A stretch of 64,000 nucleotides of DNA from Runella sp. SP2 (GTDB taxonomy: Bacteria > Bacteroidota > Bacteroidia > Cytophagales > Spirosomataceae): positions 1,426,001 through 1,490,000 of the forward strand of contig NZ_CP031030.1 in the NCBI RefSeq assembly GCF_003711225.1, written 5' to 3'. Position numbers and translations under genes: made by a program. This document shows positions 8,479-18,088 of the stretch, piece by piece. The notes under the pieces are model-generated. The model made no database searches. It had not been told where the DNA came from and was given only the letters and a program-made list of their open reading frames with translations. How positions within the stretch are numbered: position 1 is the stretch's first letter; each line of letters opens with the position of its first letter.

Positions 8479-9306
8479 ATGAAAATGGTTGAGAATGGGA
8501 GCAACAAGTACATCATTGGTGTGCTTGTTCTGCTCCTATTTTCTCTTCGCCTTTTTTCCCAAACCAACTTGTCTGGGAAGCCTGGGTTATTATATACTCC
8601 TTCAGCTCTAGAACTGAAAGACGGTGATTTTCAGTTTGGGTACAACTACAACCCTATTCATTACGGTTTGATTGGGGCAAAGAAAAATCCAGAACAAGTG
8701 TGGTATGCACGGCTAACCCTCATACCTCGTTTTGAAATTTCTATTTCGTTGCTCCAAATGCTTAACTCTAAATACCGAGATGTGAGTCAAATTCAAGGAA
8801 TCGGGGATCGTTCCATGGATTTTCGTTATCTTATTTTGCGTGAGACGCCCAAGAGACCTTCACTAACAGTCATCATGACGGCTCCATTTATTATTCATGG
8901 TCCTATGCTCACCCACGTTTTAGTTGCCACCAAAAACTTCACATTGACCGATTCTTGGAAACTTGAAACGAGTATCGGTTATGGAAGTCCGTATTACATT
9001 TACCGAGCAGTGTCCAATAACTCTAACTCAACGTTTTTAAAAGGGTTCGTTTTACAAAAAAAGAGCACCAATAATTTTAAAAACCACTACCTCGAAGGCC
9101 CCTTCGGAGGTGCTATCCTTCATTTTAGGAAAAAAGCGGGTCTTATGGTCGAGTATGACTCACAGCACATCAACGTCGGAGGGTACGTTACCTTTTTTAA
9201 AAAATGGACGCTACAAGCAGGTCTGCTCAACGGTGATCAAGTGATGTTTGGCACGTCGCTGAATACCAATCTTTTAAAATCCCTCACTTTTCTCAAAAAG
9301 AAGTAA
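8479..9306 (+). CDS. YjbH-like outer-membrane protein, N-terminal half
   Basis: The mature protein begins SQTNLSGKPGLLYTPSALELKDGDFQFGYNY and continues with RLTLIPRFEISISLLQM and GIGDRSMDFRYLILRE. This matches the N-terminal beta-barrel half of YjbH/GfcD proteins, exopolysaccharide-associated outer-membrane porins. A signal peptide covers about the first 28 residues. YjbH proteins are usually ~700 residues with two barrel halves; this one stops at about 275, and the next gene carries what looks like the second half. ATG 8479 is preferred over the in-frame GTG at 8464. Likely role: secretion or anchoring of the polysaccharide made by the neighbouring genes. Confidence 0.68.
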   Translation: MKMVENGSNKYIIGVLVLLLFSLRLFSQTNLSGKPGLLYTPSALELKDGDFQFGYNYNPIHYGLIGAKKNPEQVWYARLTLIPRFEISISLLQMLNSKYRDVSQIQGIGDRSMDFRYLILRETPKRPSLTVIMTAPFIIHGPMLTHVLVATKNFTLTDSWKLETSIGYGSPYYIYRAVSNNSNSTFLKGFVLQKKSTNNFKNHYLEGPFGGAILHFRKKAGLMVEYDSQHINVGGYVTFFKKWTLQAGLLNGDQVMFGTSLNTNLLKSLTFLKKK

Positions 9307-9309
9307 CCC

Positions 9310-10416
9310 ATGACTCGACTTTTATGCTTAGGGATGCTGGTATTGGTTGTTTGCATCAGGGGGTATTCCCAGCAGAAGCCTCTTTCGGTTGCCTTCGAAA
9401 ATGTGAGCCAACAGCAAAATCACTTTTATTATGAACAGCGCTTGTACCGCAACCCATTGAAGGGAATGGTGGAGTTAAGTAAAATTCTTGCTATCCCCAA
9501 CGATTCTATTGCTTACACCCCTCTTTTTCAGGGCATTCCCCTAGCTACCTATCGTTTTTCAGGCATTGGTGACGTTCGACCTATTACAGCCATTGAACAA
9601 AAAATTGTGACTAATAAGTATCACTTTCCTCTCCAAAAAAAGTACAAAGTTGACGTTTGGCTTCAGCCCGTTTTTCGGGCAAAATTTGGTTACTACAAAA
9701 AACCAGTTCGGAGTAACGCCAGCCTTTTGCTTCAAAGTCAGCTGTATCTATGGGCGGGTTTGAGTGTCAATTTTGGTGTTCTTTTTCCCCTTACCAACGA
9801 CTTGGACAACCGTCCTCAGATCATCCGCCCCGCTCCGCTGTTTATTAATCAGTTTTACAAAAGAGCCAACCATTTTGTGAGTGCCACGGTAGGTTTATTT
9901 CACAATGATCAGTACGGAATTAACCTTCAGTACCGTCAGACCGATTTTAAGAGCGCTTGGTCGTACGGGGTTGAACTTGGCCTAACGGGTATGTATTATT
10001 ATCCCCGCGGCGGTTTGTATAACGAAAAAATGGACAAACTATTGGCGTTAATGGATGTCGAGTACCGTTTTCAGAAGCTGGATTTACTGCTAAAAGCAAC
10101 CGCAGGGCAATTTATGTACGGGGATAAAGGGGTTCGGTTCGATTTTATTAGGCAGTATTCCAACGTTGAAATTGGGCTTTTTGCCGTTGGTACTCAAAAC
10201 GGCGCAACGGCGGGATTCAATTTTGCCGTGCCCATTCCTCCTGGTAAAATTATCCAAAGCAAGAAGTTTCAGTTTCGTACTGGACAGGAGTTTCGTTGGG
10301 AATATTTGTACGCAGGAGGTTATCGCATCGGAGAACGCTATCAAACGGGCTACCAACTCGACCAACGGTTGCGGCAGTATCACCAGTGGTATTTGAATCG
10401 TCAGTTTAAAAAATGA
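9310..10416 (+). CDS. YjbH-like outer-membrane protein, C-terminal half
   Basis: 368-residue exported protein (signal peptide ~1-20, ending GYSQQ). Residues ~105-345 resemble the C-terminal half of YjbH: LQPVFRAKFGYYKKP, LSVNFGVLFPLTNDLDN, YGINLQYRQTDFKSAWSYGVELGLTGMYYYPRGG, and AGQFMYGDKGVRFDFIRQYSNVEIGLFAVGTQNGATAGFNFAVPI, the GDxG / IG / F-IP pattern seen near the YjbH C-terminus. The N-terminal ~100 residues correspond to the periplasmic linker domain. The gene starts 3 nt after the upstream half and ends in a 4-nt overlap with the next gene. The two halves probably assemble together in the outer membrane. Assignment is by motif pattern only. Confidence 0.6.
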   Translation: MTRLLCLGMLVLVVCIRGYSQQKPLSVAFENVSQQQNHFYYEQRLYRNPLKGMVELSKILAIPNDSIAYTPLFQGIPLATYRFSGIGDVRPITAIEQKIVTNKYHFPLQKKYKVDVWLQPVFRAKFGYYKKPVRSNASLLLQSQLYLWAGLSVNFGVLFPLTNDLDNRPQIIRPAPLFINQFYKRANHFVSATVGLFHNDQYGINLQYRQTDFKSAWSYGVELGLTGMYYYPRGGLYNEKMDKLLALMDVEYRFQKLDLLLKATAGQFMYGDKGVRFDFIRQYSNVEIGLFAVGTQNGATAGFNFAVPIPPGKIIQSKKFQFRTGQEFRWEYLYAGGYRIGERYQTGYQLDQRLRQYHQWYLNRQFKK

Positions 10417-11120
10417 AAATCCTTCTCTCTTTTTTACTGCTCTTGGGTGGCTACCAAACTTTGGCGTCGTCCGACAATAAAAAGACGCCGTCGCGTTGGT
10501 GGCCGCAAGGGCTGAGCCTCCAAGCTGGTGTAACGGGGGTAGGGGTACAAGGCGCTTGGCGGTTGCCTAAGCGTCCGCAGTGGGTGGTGCGGGTAGGAGG
10601 TAGCTATTTGGGCTACAAAAAAAAGCATCAATTTGATTTGGGAGATAGTTCGATTGTGGAGTTTCGCCCTGATTTTGTCATTGGCTTGGTGCAGAGTTCG
10701 GTCAAATGGCAGCCTTTTCGTCGTTCGTCATTCTTCTTAACTGCAGGGGCAGGCTACACTTGGCGACCCGACGTTCGGCTTCAGCTCCAAGCACTGAGTC
10801 CCATCGAACTGGGTGGCATTCAAATGAAACCCGAGGAATTTGGCACCATCGACTTACGCGTCAGATGGTCTTCGGTGGTGGGCTACGCAGGACTAGGCAT
10901 GGGGCGTTCGATTCCTAAACGTCGTTGGGGCTTCGGGTTTGAGCTAGGTTGTTATTATTGGGGCAAACCCAAACTAAGCGCTGATTATGAAGGGTTTTTA
11001 GAAACTACTACCCTCGACGAACAACTCCCAATGATAGAGCGCAACATGCGAGGGTATCGGTTTTTGCCCAATCTCCAAGTCGTTCTTTCGTATTCGCTCG
11101 TTAGAAAAACTCAAAAATAA
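10413..11120 (+). CDS. Predicted small outer-membrane beta-barrel protein
   Basis: Not recognised at family level. The 235-residue protein has a clear signal peptide (MKILLSFLLLLGGYQTLAS) and then alternating hydrophobic/polar stretches rich in Gly and aromatic residues (LSLQAGVTGVGVQGAW, VVRVGGSYLGY, SFFLTAGAGYTWRPDV, SVVGYAGLGMGRSI, WGFGFELGCYYWG), ending in a strand with a penultimate-region aromatic (VVLSYSLVRKTQK). This is the pattern of an 8-10-strand outer-membrane barrel. It is coupled to the YjbH C-half gene (ATGA overlap) and to the repeat lipoprotein downstream (1-nt overlap), so all four probably form one surface complex. Confidence 0.6.
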   Translation: MKILLSFLLLLGGYQTLASSDNKKTPSRWWPQGLSLQAGVTGVGVQGAWRLPKRPQWVVRVGGSYLGYKKKHQFDLGDSSIVEFRPDFVIGLVQSSVKWQPFRRSSFFLTAGAGYTWRPDVRLQLQALSPIELGGIQMKPEEFGTIDLRVRWSSVVGYAGLGMGRSIPKRRWGFGFELGCYYWGKPKLSADYEGFLETTTLDEQLPMIERNMRGYRFLPNLQVVLSYSLVRKTQK

Positions 11121-13885
11121 TGTATCGCATTTCGGCGTTTTGTTTGCTGTTCTTTTGTTTTCTGTGGGCGTGTAAAAACCCCTTGGATGGTTTTGAGCTA
11201 CGCTTTAAGAAACCATTTCCAGTGGCTTTGGATGTGCAGTATTACACCAAAGGAGGATTGGAAGTGCCTACCGATGCCCAAGTACTCATCACGGGGCCTG
11301 ATGCAGCAAGGGTGATTACGACCGTAGAAACCAAAAAGTTTCGACTGACGGGCGACGGTACTTTGTTTTTATCCATTGATTCCTTGGGGCCACGGCCTAG
11401 CGCGCAAAATCCGTTGCGTTTTACGGTGGTGGTAAAATCGCGAGGAGAGTTGGAGGCGGTGCTGCCTGTTGAATTAAGGGATGATAAGCAACGATCGGTT
11501 ACGTTGGTTTTTCAACCCCAAGAGGCAACCAACACGAAAGTGAACGTTTCCCAACGGTCGAGCAGTAATGCGGGCCGAATCGACTCGGATTGGATCCTCG
11601 AAACGCCCGAACTTGTGGGAGCTAATCAATCAAAAGTCAAAGCTACGGTTTCACAAGCAAGCATCGTAAAAGATGCGGTGGGAAAAGAAATTGCGGGGAC
11701 TTTAACGGCCCGATTTCAGGTAGTCGATATTACCAAACCCCATGATAATTTTTTAATTAACCCCATTATGAATGCTACCATAGCCCGCCCTTTGCTCAAA
11801 GATGGTAGTGGGGTAGGTAGTAATCAGCAGTTTACGCAACTGGCGGGAGCTTTTTTGTTACAAATTTACAATGAGCAGTTTCGTCTTGTCAAATCCTTGA
11901 CCAGCTCCATCAAAGTTCGGTTTTCGGTTTCTTCACAGCTTTATCATCCACAAGAGCGGCGATTAATTAAGGAGGGGGATGAAATTCCGCTGTATAGCTA
12001 CGACGCAGCGACCGATACGTGGCAAACGGAGGCATTTGGGAAAGTGGTAAAAGGGACAGAGGGAAGTTTGGCTTACGAAGCGGAACTACCCCACTTATCA
12101 CTCTGGGTAGCAGGGTTTACCAAGCAAAAATGCGAAACGGGCCCAAGTTTTAAAATCAAAAGCAGCCTTCCCGCCAGCGACTTACAGTATCAGTGTGAAG
12201 TACTTGCTGACGGTACCAATACTCGTTTACAAGTATTCAAATCGACGATTAATAACGGAGAGGTAATTCGGGTAAACGGTTTGGAGAGTGACCAATACGT
12301 GCGCCTTCGAATCACGGACGCTTTGGGCTCGGCTACGGTTACCTCAGAAGTAATCAATGGTTGTGGTGGTACCGAACAAGTGTTGGATGTGTCGTCGTTC
12401 AAAAAACAGATTCTCAAGTGTACGACGGGGCCAGGTTTTCAAATAAAGAGCAACCTGCCACCAAGCGACTACCGTTATAACTGTGTGGTTGTCAACGCCG
12501 AAACCAATGCTACCCTTCAAAGTTTTCAAACGACGGCCAACAACGGGGAAGTGATTCGACTCAATGGTTTGGATAGCGACCAGAAAATTCGTTTGAAGCT
12601 ATCGGACATTGTAAGTAGTGCCGTAGCAGTTTCGGAAGCGGTGGATGCTTGTGCCACCTCCGTACAGTCGTTAGATATTAGTTCGTTTAAACTTCCCCCT
12701 CAGCGTTGTACTGCATCGCCCATTTTTAAGATACAAAGTACCTTACCCGCCAGTGATCGTACTTATACCTTTGAAGTAATAAAACCTGACTCCAAAAATC
12801 GCTTACAAGTTTTTCAATCGACGGCCAACAACGGCGATTTTATTCGGCTAAGCGGGTTGTACGATAACACGGGGCCAATTCAGTTACGTATATTTGACAT
12901 AGTTAGCGCGACGGTTGCCACTTCTGCCGTTGTAGAAGCGTGCAGTAATACCACGTATTTATTGGTTCTCGAAGGGTTTCAAACCCCCGCACCTCGTTGT
13001 GCTTCGACCCTAAATTTTAGAATAAAAAGCAGTTTACCCAACAGCTCGCACCAATACACCTTTGAGGTGATTAATGCCAAGACCAACGGTACGATGCAAA
13101 AATTCCAGTCCACGGCCAACAACGGTGACATTGTTCGTATCAATGGCTTGTACAGCGACGAAACAGTTCGACTACGGATAACGGATTTGTTTAGTACAGC
13201 TACTGTTCAGTCGGTTGGTTTGGCGGCATGTACCACCACTACCCAAGAAATAGACCTCACTTCGTTTAAAGCTCCGCCTACCAAGTGTCCCACTCCGCTA
13301 ACGTTTACGGTGAAAAGTAGCTTGCCAGTAAGCGATCGGGTGTATGATTGTGAATTGCTTAATGCCACAACTAACGTTATTCTGAGGTCATTTCAAAGCA
13401 GGTTGAGTAGTGGTAGTACAATAAGAATCAGTAACTTAGAGTCGGGGGGGCAGGTAAAACTGAAAGTTTATGACAACCAAAGCTCGGCCATTGGAATCTC
13501 AAGTGCAGTAGATCCTTGCTCGGCCACTGCCCAAACGATTGACTTGTCGTCGTTTAAAGTACCTTCCAGTTTACAGTCAGGAGAAGTGCGTATTACGTTA
13601 CAGTTTCCTTGTAAAGCATTGGATGAACCCAAACTTCCAACCCGCGAGCTATTTGGAAGATTTCGGGAAACGGGAACGCTGCAATGGAAAAACTTGCCAA
13701 GCATGAAATATATATCGGGTCAAACGTCTTTCAGCATTGTTACCGATTTATTGGTTGTTGGCAAAACCTACGATTTTCAAGTTGGCCCTGCGCCAGGCTA
13801 CTATTCCTTTAGCGAAAATGCTTACACCCTTCGAAAAGCCGATTGGGTGATACGGATTGATACGGACGAGTATTGCAAGAAATAG
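11120..13885 (+). CDS. Surface lipoprotein with five ~96-residue Cys-initiated repeats
   Basis: 921-residue predicted lipoprotein: signal peptide with lipobox FLWAC, lipidated Cys18. Residues ~20-330 form a region that includes carboxypeptidase-regulatory-like and other beta-rich segments. From about residue 337 to 817 there are five tandem repeats of ~96 residues, each opening with a Cys and a pattern like C-x3-P-x-F-x-I-x-SSLP-x-SD, a central FQSTANNG-x-x-IR-x-NGL, and closing with a second Cys and DLSSFK. The paired cysteines suggest one disulphide per repeat. Residues ~820-921 are a different C-terminal domain. No family recognised; the Ig-like repeat layout suggests a stalk or glycan-contacting protein of the secretion complex. 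Confidence 0.68.
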   Translation: MYRISAFCLLFFCFLWACKNPLDGFELRFKKPFPVALDVQYYTKGGLEVPTDAQVLITGPDAARVITTVETKKFRLTGDGTLFLSIDSLGPRPSAQNPLRFTVVVKSRGELEAVLPVELRDDKQRSVTLVFQPQEATNTKVNVSQRSSSNAGRIDSDWILETPELVGANQSKVKATVSQASIVKDAVGKEIAGTLTARFQVVDITKPHDNFLINPIMNATIARPLLKDGSGVGSNQQFTQLAGAFLLQIYNEQFRLVKSLTSSIKVRFSVSSQLYHPQERRLIKEGDEIPLYSYDAATDTWQTEAFGKVVKGTEGSLAYEAELPHLSLWVAGFTKQKCETGPSFKIKSSLPASDLQYQCEVLADGTNTRLQVFKSTINNGEVIRVNGLESDQYVRLRITDALGSATVTSEVINGCGGTEQVLDVSSFKKQILKCTTGPGFQIKSNLPPSDYRYNCVVVNAETNATLQSFQTTANNGEVIRLNGLDSDQKIRLKLSDIVSSAVAVSEAVDACATSVQSLDISSFKLPPQRCTASPIFKIQSTLPASDRTYTFEVIKPDSKNRLQVFQSTANNGDFIRLSGLYDNTGPIQLRIFDIVSATVATSAVVEACSNTTYLLVLEGFQTPAPRCASTLNFRIKSSLPNSSHQYTFEVINAKTNGTMQKFQSTANNGDIVRINGLYSDETVRLRITDLFSTATVQSVGLAACTTTTQEIDLTSFKAPPTKCPTPLTFTVKSSLPVSDRVYDCELLNATTNVILRSFQSRLSSGSTIRISNLESGGQVKLKVYDNQSSAIGISSAVDPCSATAQTIDLSSFKVPSSLQSGEVRITLQFPCKALDEPKLPTRELFGRFRETGTLQWKNLPSMKYISGQTSFSIVTDLLVVGKTYDFQVGPAPGYYSFSENAYTLRKADWVIRIDTDEYCKK
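12127..13570 (+). repeat. Five tandem ~288-bp coding repeats
   Basis: Tandem protein-coding repeats within the surface lipoprotein gene. Units start near 12127, 12417, 12705, 12996 and 13282 and are about 288 bp each. They are diverged at DNA level but share the same Cys/SSLP/NNG/NGL framework, so the array is old rather than a recent slippage product. The fifth unit lacks the NNG motif (it reads RLSSGSTIRISNL). Confidence 0.8.
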
Positions 13886-13906
13886 AAGTTTTAAAATTGG
13901 AAGAGG

Positions 13907-15325
13907 ATGTCAGTATTGAATGTATTATCTCCCTCGCCTGATTTTCGAATCAGGCGTCGAAAAAATCATTTAAGGCTATTAAGTGATTTTATAGTCATAG
14001 CTATAGTGTATGTATTTAGTACACTTTGTTGTCAAAGAGAATTGAGCCAAATAAATACGCTCATTATCATTGGTTTGTTACTTGTTTGGTACTTTTCAAG
14101 TAAATTTATTAAAATTTATGACGACTTTAGATTTTCATTATTTACTGATGAATTACTAAGCTTACTTCCTAATTTAATTGTTCAACTGGTTGTACTATCA
14201 ATTTCATTGTTTTTGCTCGATGATCATTTTCACGCAAGAATATTTACGGTAATATATGCGACAACATTAATGGTTACTGTCGGTTTTAAAATGTATTTTA
14301 CCCGTAGTTTATTATTGTACTGGTACGCACGAGGTATAAACCAAAAAAAAGTAATAGTTGTAGGAGATTTTCCTTCCGTTCATGAATTTATTGACTTGAT
14401 TCAGAAAAAGCCCCAATCTGGCTATAAAATTGCAGGAGCACGCGCCCATGATTTTGTAAAAAATGAGAAATCAACTTTACAAGAAACGTTGATTTTTCTG
14501 AAAAATACCCCAATCAATGAAATAGATGAACTGGTTATTGCGGTTCAAAAATTTAGCGAAACATACGTAGCAGGCTTGATTGAATGGGCCGATAAACAGG
14601 GTGTACCTGTTAAGTTTACTCCTGGCTTTTTTCAGTTAAATGCCTCCCGTTATTCGTTTGAATTATTTGGACAATACCCGTTGGTAACCGTACGAAGTAC
14701 GCTGTTAGATTTGAATTACTGGCAAGGGGTAAAACGTGCTTTTGATGTTGTTTTTAGTATATGTTTTTTGTTGTTGATTGCGTTGTGGTTGTTTCCAATC
14801 ATAGCGCTGGCGATAAAAATTAACTCCAAAGGACCCGTGTTTTTTATCCAAGGCCGTTGGGGGCAAAAAGGAAAAATTATCAAAGTGTGGAAGTTCAGAA
14901 CGATGTATCACGGCGCATCGACCATCAAAAAGGAGGGAGGCTTTAATCAAACCACTTCCAATGATCCACGGGTGACGCGCGTCGGGCAGTTTTTACGAAA
15001 AACCAGTTTGGACGAACTTCCGCAGTTTATCAACGTTTTTTTGGGGAGTATGTCAGTGGTGGGGCCTCGCCCACATGCTACAAAGCACAGCGAAGAAACC
15101 CTCCCACTGATAGATAATTACATGATTCGGCACCGCGTTAAGCCAGGGATTACGGGTTGGGCGCAGGTCAATGGCTACCGAGGTGAAACTCACGAGATTG
15201 GACTGATGCGGAAACGAGTGGAATACGACATTTGGTACATCGAAAACTGGAGCCTTTTGTTAGATATACAGGTAATTTTTAAAACGGTATATAATATGAT
15301 GAAAGGTGAACCCCAAGCATATTAG
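13907..15325 (+). CDS. Undecaprenyl-phosphate glycosyl-1-phosphate transferase, copy 1
   Basis: Polyisoprenyl-phosphate hexose-1-phosphate transferase (WbaP/WcaJ type, 472 residues) that starts repeat-unit synthesis by transferring a sugar-1-phosphate to undecaprenyl phosphate. Four N-terminal membrane helices lie at about residues 25-130, followed by a CoA-binding-like domain ([14 protein letters not shown]) and then the catalytic bacterial sugar transferase domain ([15 protein letters not shown] helix, [12 protein letters not shown] near 327, [23 protein letters not shown] near 368, [17 protein letters not shown]). A second copy lies at 19183-20601, nearly identical from about residue 245 onward. 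A terminator follows at 15352-15389. Confidence 0.93.
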   Translation: MSVLNVLSPSPDFRIRRRKNHLRLLSDFIVIAIVYVFSTLCCQRELSQINTLIIIGLLLVWYFSSKFIKIYDDFRFSLFTDELLSLLPNLIVQLVVLSISLFLLDDHFHARIFTVIYATTLMVTVGFKMYFTRSLLLYWYARGINQKKVIVVGDFPSVHEFIDLIQKKPQSGYKIAGARAHDFVKNEKSTLQETLIFLKNTPINEIDELVIAVQKFSETYVAGLIEWADKQGVPVKFTPGFFQLNASRYSFELFGQYPLVTVRSTLLDLNYWQGVKRAFDVVFSICFLLLIALWLFPIIALAIKINSKGPVFFIQGRWGQKGKIIKVWKFRTMYHGASTIKKEGGFNQTTSNDPRVTRVGQFLRKTSLDELPQFINVFLGSMSVVGPRPHATKHSEETLPLIDNYMIRHRVKPGITGWAQVNGYRGETHEIGLMRKRVEYDIWYIENWSLLLDIQVIFKTVYNMMKGEPQAY

Positions 15326-15351
15326 ATATTAGGTTATCCACATTGATTACT

Positions 15352-15389
15352 AACCTCTCAAATGTTGTAAGACTTCTGAGAGGTTTTTT
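15352..15389 (+). terminator. Rho-independent terminator
   Basis: Stem AACCTCTCA (15352-15360) pairs perfectly with TGAGAGGTT (15377-15385) over a 16-nt loop and runs into a T-run. It follows the first glycosyl-1-phosphate transferase by 26 nt and separates it from the downstream sugar-transfer module. Confidence 0.75.
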
Positions 15390-15471
15390 ATTTACTGATG
15401 CGTTAATTTTTGCAATTTTGCTGACGATTGTTGTGAGTAATGTAGAGACTGGGTCATCAAAATAAAAACGG

Positions 15472-17112
15472 ATGAGTATTGCAAAAAGTAATAAATGGCA
15501 CGTATTGGCTGTAATTTTGGCAATACCTGCCCTTTTTTCACACTTGGGCTATATTCCGTTGGACATGTCAACCGACGAAGCGCGGCGGGCGCTGGTGGCA
15601 CTGGAAATGGATTTGACGGGAAATTATTTGACACCCACCTTAAACGGAGAACTATATTTTAACAAACCCCCGCTCTATAACTGGCTCATATTAGCCTCGT
15701 TTCGGTTTTGGGGCGATTACTCGTCGTGGAGCCTTAGGTTTCCCATGGCGGTGTCGGTAATTGGGTTTTCTTTCACCATTTTTTACTGGATGCGTCGGTA
15801 CGTACCTTATCAGATTGCGGCCATGGTAGCGTTGTTGCAATTGGTCAACGGACGCGTACTTTTTTACGAAACGCTCTATGGCCTGATTGATATTACCTAC
15901 TCATGGGCGACGTTTACGGCCTTTATGGTGATTTATGAGTATGACAAACGCAAAAAATACGGCTTACTGTTTTTGTACTCTTATCTCATTTGCGCTTTGG
16001 GGTTTATGATGAAAGGGCTGCCCTCTTTGGTTTTTCAGGGGATGACGTTGGTGGCTTGGCTAGGTTACCAGCGGAAGTGGCGGGTGTTATGGCACCCTAC
16101 TCATTTTTTTGGCATAGCGGTTTTTCTCGGGATTGTGGGGACGTATTATGCCCTGAGCATAGCGGCGTTTGGTTTCCCACTCCAAAAAGCAATGTATGTC
16201 CTGTGGGACGAAAGTGTAAAGCGGACGGGTGTGGCTTTTGGCATAACTGCTACGGTGCTGCACATTCTCACTTTTCCGTTTGAATACATTTTTCATTTTT
16301 TACCTTTTACGTTATTTATTCTCTTATTTTATCCTTCAACTCCCCAAAAATCGTGGTCAACTGCGCTGGCTTCGTTGCGAAAATACACAAGCCCGATGGA
16401 CTCCTTTTTGCGGTTTTGTGCCATTACTTTTGTGGCCAATGTATTCGTCTATTGGGTCTCGCCGCAGGTGTATGCACGCTATACGTTGATGCTTCTGCCG
16501 CTTTTCTTTACGCTGGTGGTGGTGGCTTATTACCAACAGGAAGGGCACTGGCAGCGGCGTTGGATTGAAGTTTTTATGGGGAGCGTCATGGGAATCACGG
16601 TTTTTGCGGTTTGGATTGCGTTTGGCATTGAAGCGACCCGAAAACTACCCTACGTGTGGGGAGCATGCTTGGCAACGAGCGGGGTGGTGGGACTCATGTG
16701 CTGGTGGTATTTTCACCAAAAAGAAGTCCGCTTGGATATTTTTGTGGTGTTTCTTTTGGTGGCTCGTATATCTTTTAATTTTTTGTTTGTTCCGCCCCGC
16801 GAGGCCAAGCGGCAGCGGTATTTGGAAGACAATGTGAAAGCAGCGCTGATGACCATAGATGCGAGGGGGAATGCCCTGCCTTTGAAGAGTTATAAAACGA
16901 CCATTGGTGATGATGGAGCGACGGATGTCAATAGTTTTCACATCGAAACTACGCGGCGGAAAGTCCTTCCCATAAGTTTTAAAAAAGAGAAAGGAGTGTA
17001 TTACTTGGCTGATTCTAGTAACTTGGCGGGCGAAAAGTACAAAGAGATCGCTAGGCTGACGCTTTATCCAGAGCGACCTGCCAAAATAGTCCGCTTCGAC
17101 CAAGCACCTTAA
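15472..17112 (+). CDS. GT39/ArnT-like membrane glycosyltransferase (PMT fold)
   Basis: Integral-membrane GT-C transferase of 546 residues that uses a polyprenyl-phosphate-linked sugar and acts on the periplasmic side. The catalytic acidic pair D34-E35 sits in the first periplasmic loop (DMSTDEARRA), followed by the family segment GELYFNKPPLYNWLI. About 11-12 hydrophobic helices run to residue ~450, then a soluble C-terminal domain of ~90 residues. The last base of its stop starts the next gene (TAATGA), coupling it to a GtrB/ArnC-type transferase that can supply the lipid-linked donor. The substrate may be lipid A, a glycan or a protein. Confidence 0.82.
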   Translation: MSIAKSNKWHVLAVILAIPALFSHLGYIPLDMSTDEARRALVALEMDLTGNYLTPTLNGELYFNKPPLYNWLILASFRFWGDYSSWSLRFPMAVSVIGFSFTIFYWMRRYVPYQIAAMVALLQLVNGRVLFYETLYGLIDITYSWATFTAFMVIYEYDKRKKYGLLFLYSYLICALGFMMKGLPSLVFQGMTLVAWLGYQRKWRVLWHPTHFFGIAVFLGIVGTYYALSIAAFGFPLQKAMYVLWDESVKRTGVAFGITATVLHILTFPFEYIFHFLPFTLFILLFYPSTPQKSWSTALASLRKYTSPMDSFLRFCAITFVANVFVYWVSPQVYARYTLMLLPLFFTLVVVAYYQQEGHWQRRWIEVFMGSVMGITVFAVWIAFGIEATRKLPYVWGACLATSGVVGLMCWWYFHQKEVRLDIFVVFLLVARISFNFLFVPPREAKRQRYLEDNVKAALMTIDARGNALPLKSYKTTIGDDGATDVNSFHIETTRRKVLPISFKKEKGVYYLADSSNLAGEKYKEIARLTLYPERPAKIVRFDQAP

Positions 17113-18086
17113 TGATGACGCATTCGCTTTCCCACCCAGCGCCACTTGTATCGGTTGTGGTTTGTGTATTTAATGAGGCCGAAAACATTCGTCCGTTGAT
17201 AATAGAAATAGATGAAGCCCTGCGTGGATGTTCTTACGAAATCATTTACGTCAACGATGGCTCAACGGATAATACCCTTTGGGAACTGAAAAATATCACG
17301 CATAAAAGTTTAAAAGTAATTGATTTTCAGCGTAATTATGGCCAAAGTCAAGCCTTGGCGGCGGGCATAGAGGCGGCATCAGGTGAGTATATTGCTACTT
17401 TGGATGGTGATTTGCAAAATGACCCTTCGGACATACCTGCCTTACTCACCGTCGCCCAGCAAGGTGATTATGACATGATTGCTACCGTACGGTTGAAACG
17501 AAAAGATAGTTTTGCTACCCGAAAACTGCCCAGTATCATCGCCAATTGGCTCATCCGCAACCTATTGGATGTACACTGCAAAGACTATGGAAGTACGTTG
17601 CGGGTATTTAGGGCGCCTTTGGCGAAAAGACTGCCCTTGTACGGCGAGTTGCACCGATTTATTCCAGTACTTGCTGCCTTAGAAGGGGCAAAGATGACCG
17701 AAGTGGTGGTGAAACATCGTCCACGGATTTCGGGGACTTCCAAATATAATTTAGGGCGGACAACCAAAGTAATCAGTGATTTGGTTTGGGTATATTTTAT
17801 GAAAAAATACATGTTAAAGCCCATTCATTTTTTTGGAAAAATAGCGATTTGGATGTTTGTAGGGTCATTTTTAGTGTGTTTGTACATGGGTTGTACGCTA
17901 GTGGCTCGACCAGAAGTGAGCTTGGCGTCTTGGCCAACAGCTGCGCTGATTCTTGCCGTTTCAGGGGTTCAATTGTTGGGCATGGGCATTGTAGCCGAGC
18001 TAGTAATGCGGTCTCTTTTTGAATCGCAGGGCAAAAAAACGTACATCATCCGTCAGATTTATACTTCTCATAACCAACGACAGTAA
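17112..18086 (+). CDS. Polyprenyl-phosphate glycosyltransferase, GtrB/ArnC type (GT2)
   Basis: GT2 enzyme (324 residues) that makes a polyprenyl-phosphate sugar. The soluble domain has VVVCVFNEAENIRPLI, IYVNDGSTDNT and the metal-binding ATLDGDLQNDPSDI. The C-terminus has a basic segment (HRPRISGTSKYNLGRTTK) and two membrane helices (about residues 237-260 and 275-298), the usual GtrB/ArnC layout. Start overlaps the stop of the GT39-like gene; the next gene starts 2 nt downstream. Together with that neighbour and the epimerase it forms a compact make-and-transfer module for one lipid-linked sugar. Confidence 0.9.
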   Translation: MMTHSLSHPAPLVSVVVCVFNEAENIRPLIIEIDEALRGCSYEIIYVNDGSTDNTLWELKNITHKSLKVIDFQRNYGQSQALAAGIEAASGEYIATLDGDLQNDPSDIPALLTVAQQGDYDMIATVRLKRKDSFATRKLPSIIANWLIRNLLDVHCKDYGSTLRVFRAPLAKRLPLYGELHRFIPVLAALEGAKMTEVVVKHRPRISGTSKYNLGRTTKVISDLVWVYFMKKYMLKPIHFFGKIAIWMFVGSFLVCLYMGCTLVARPEVSLASWPTAALILAVSGVQLLGMGIVAELVMRSLFESQGKKTYIIRQIYTSHNQRQ

Positions 18087-18088
18087 GC

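Noticed and set aside
12127-13570. Recent slippage expansion of the lipoprotein repeats
   Set aside because: Units are strongly diverged at DNA level, so the array is old.
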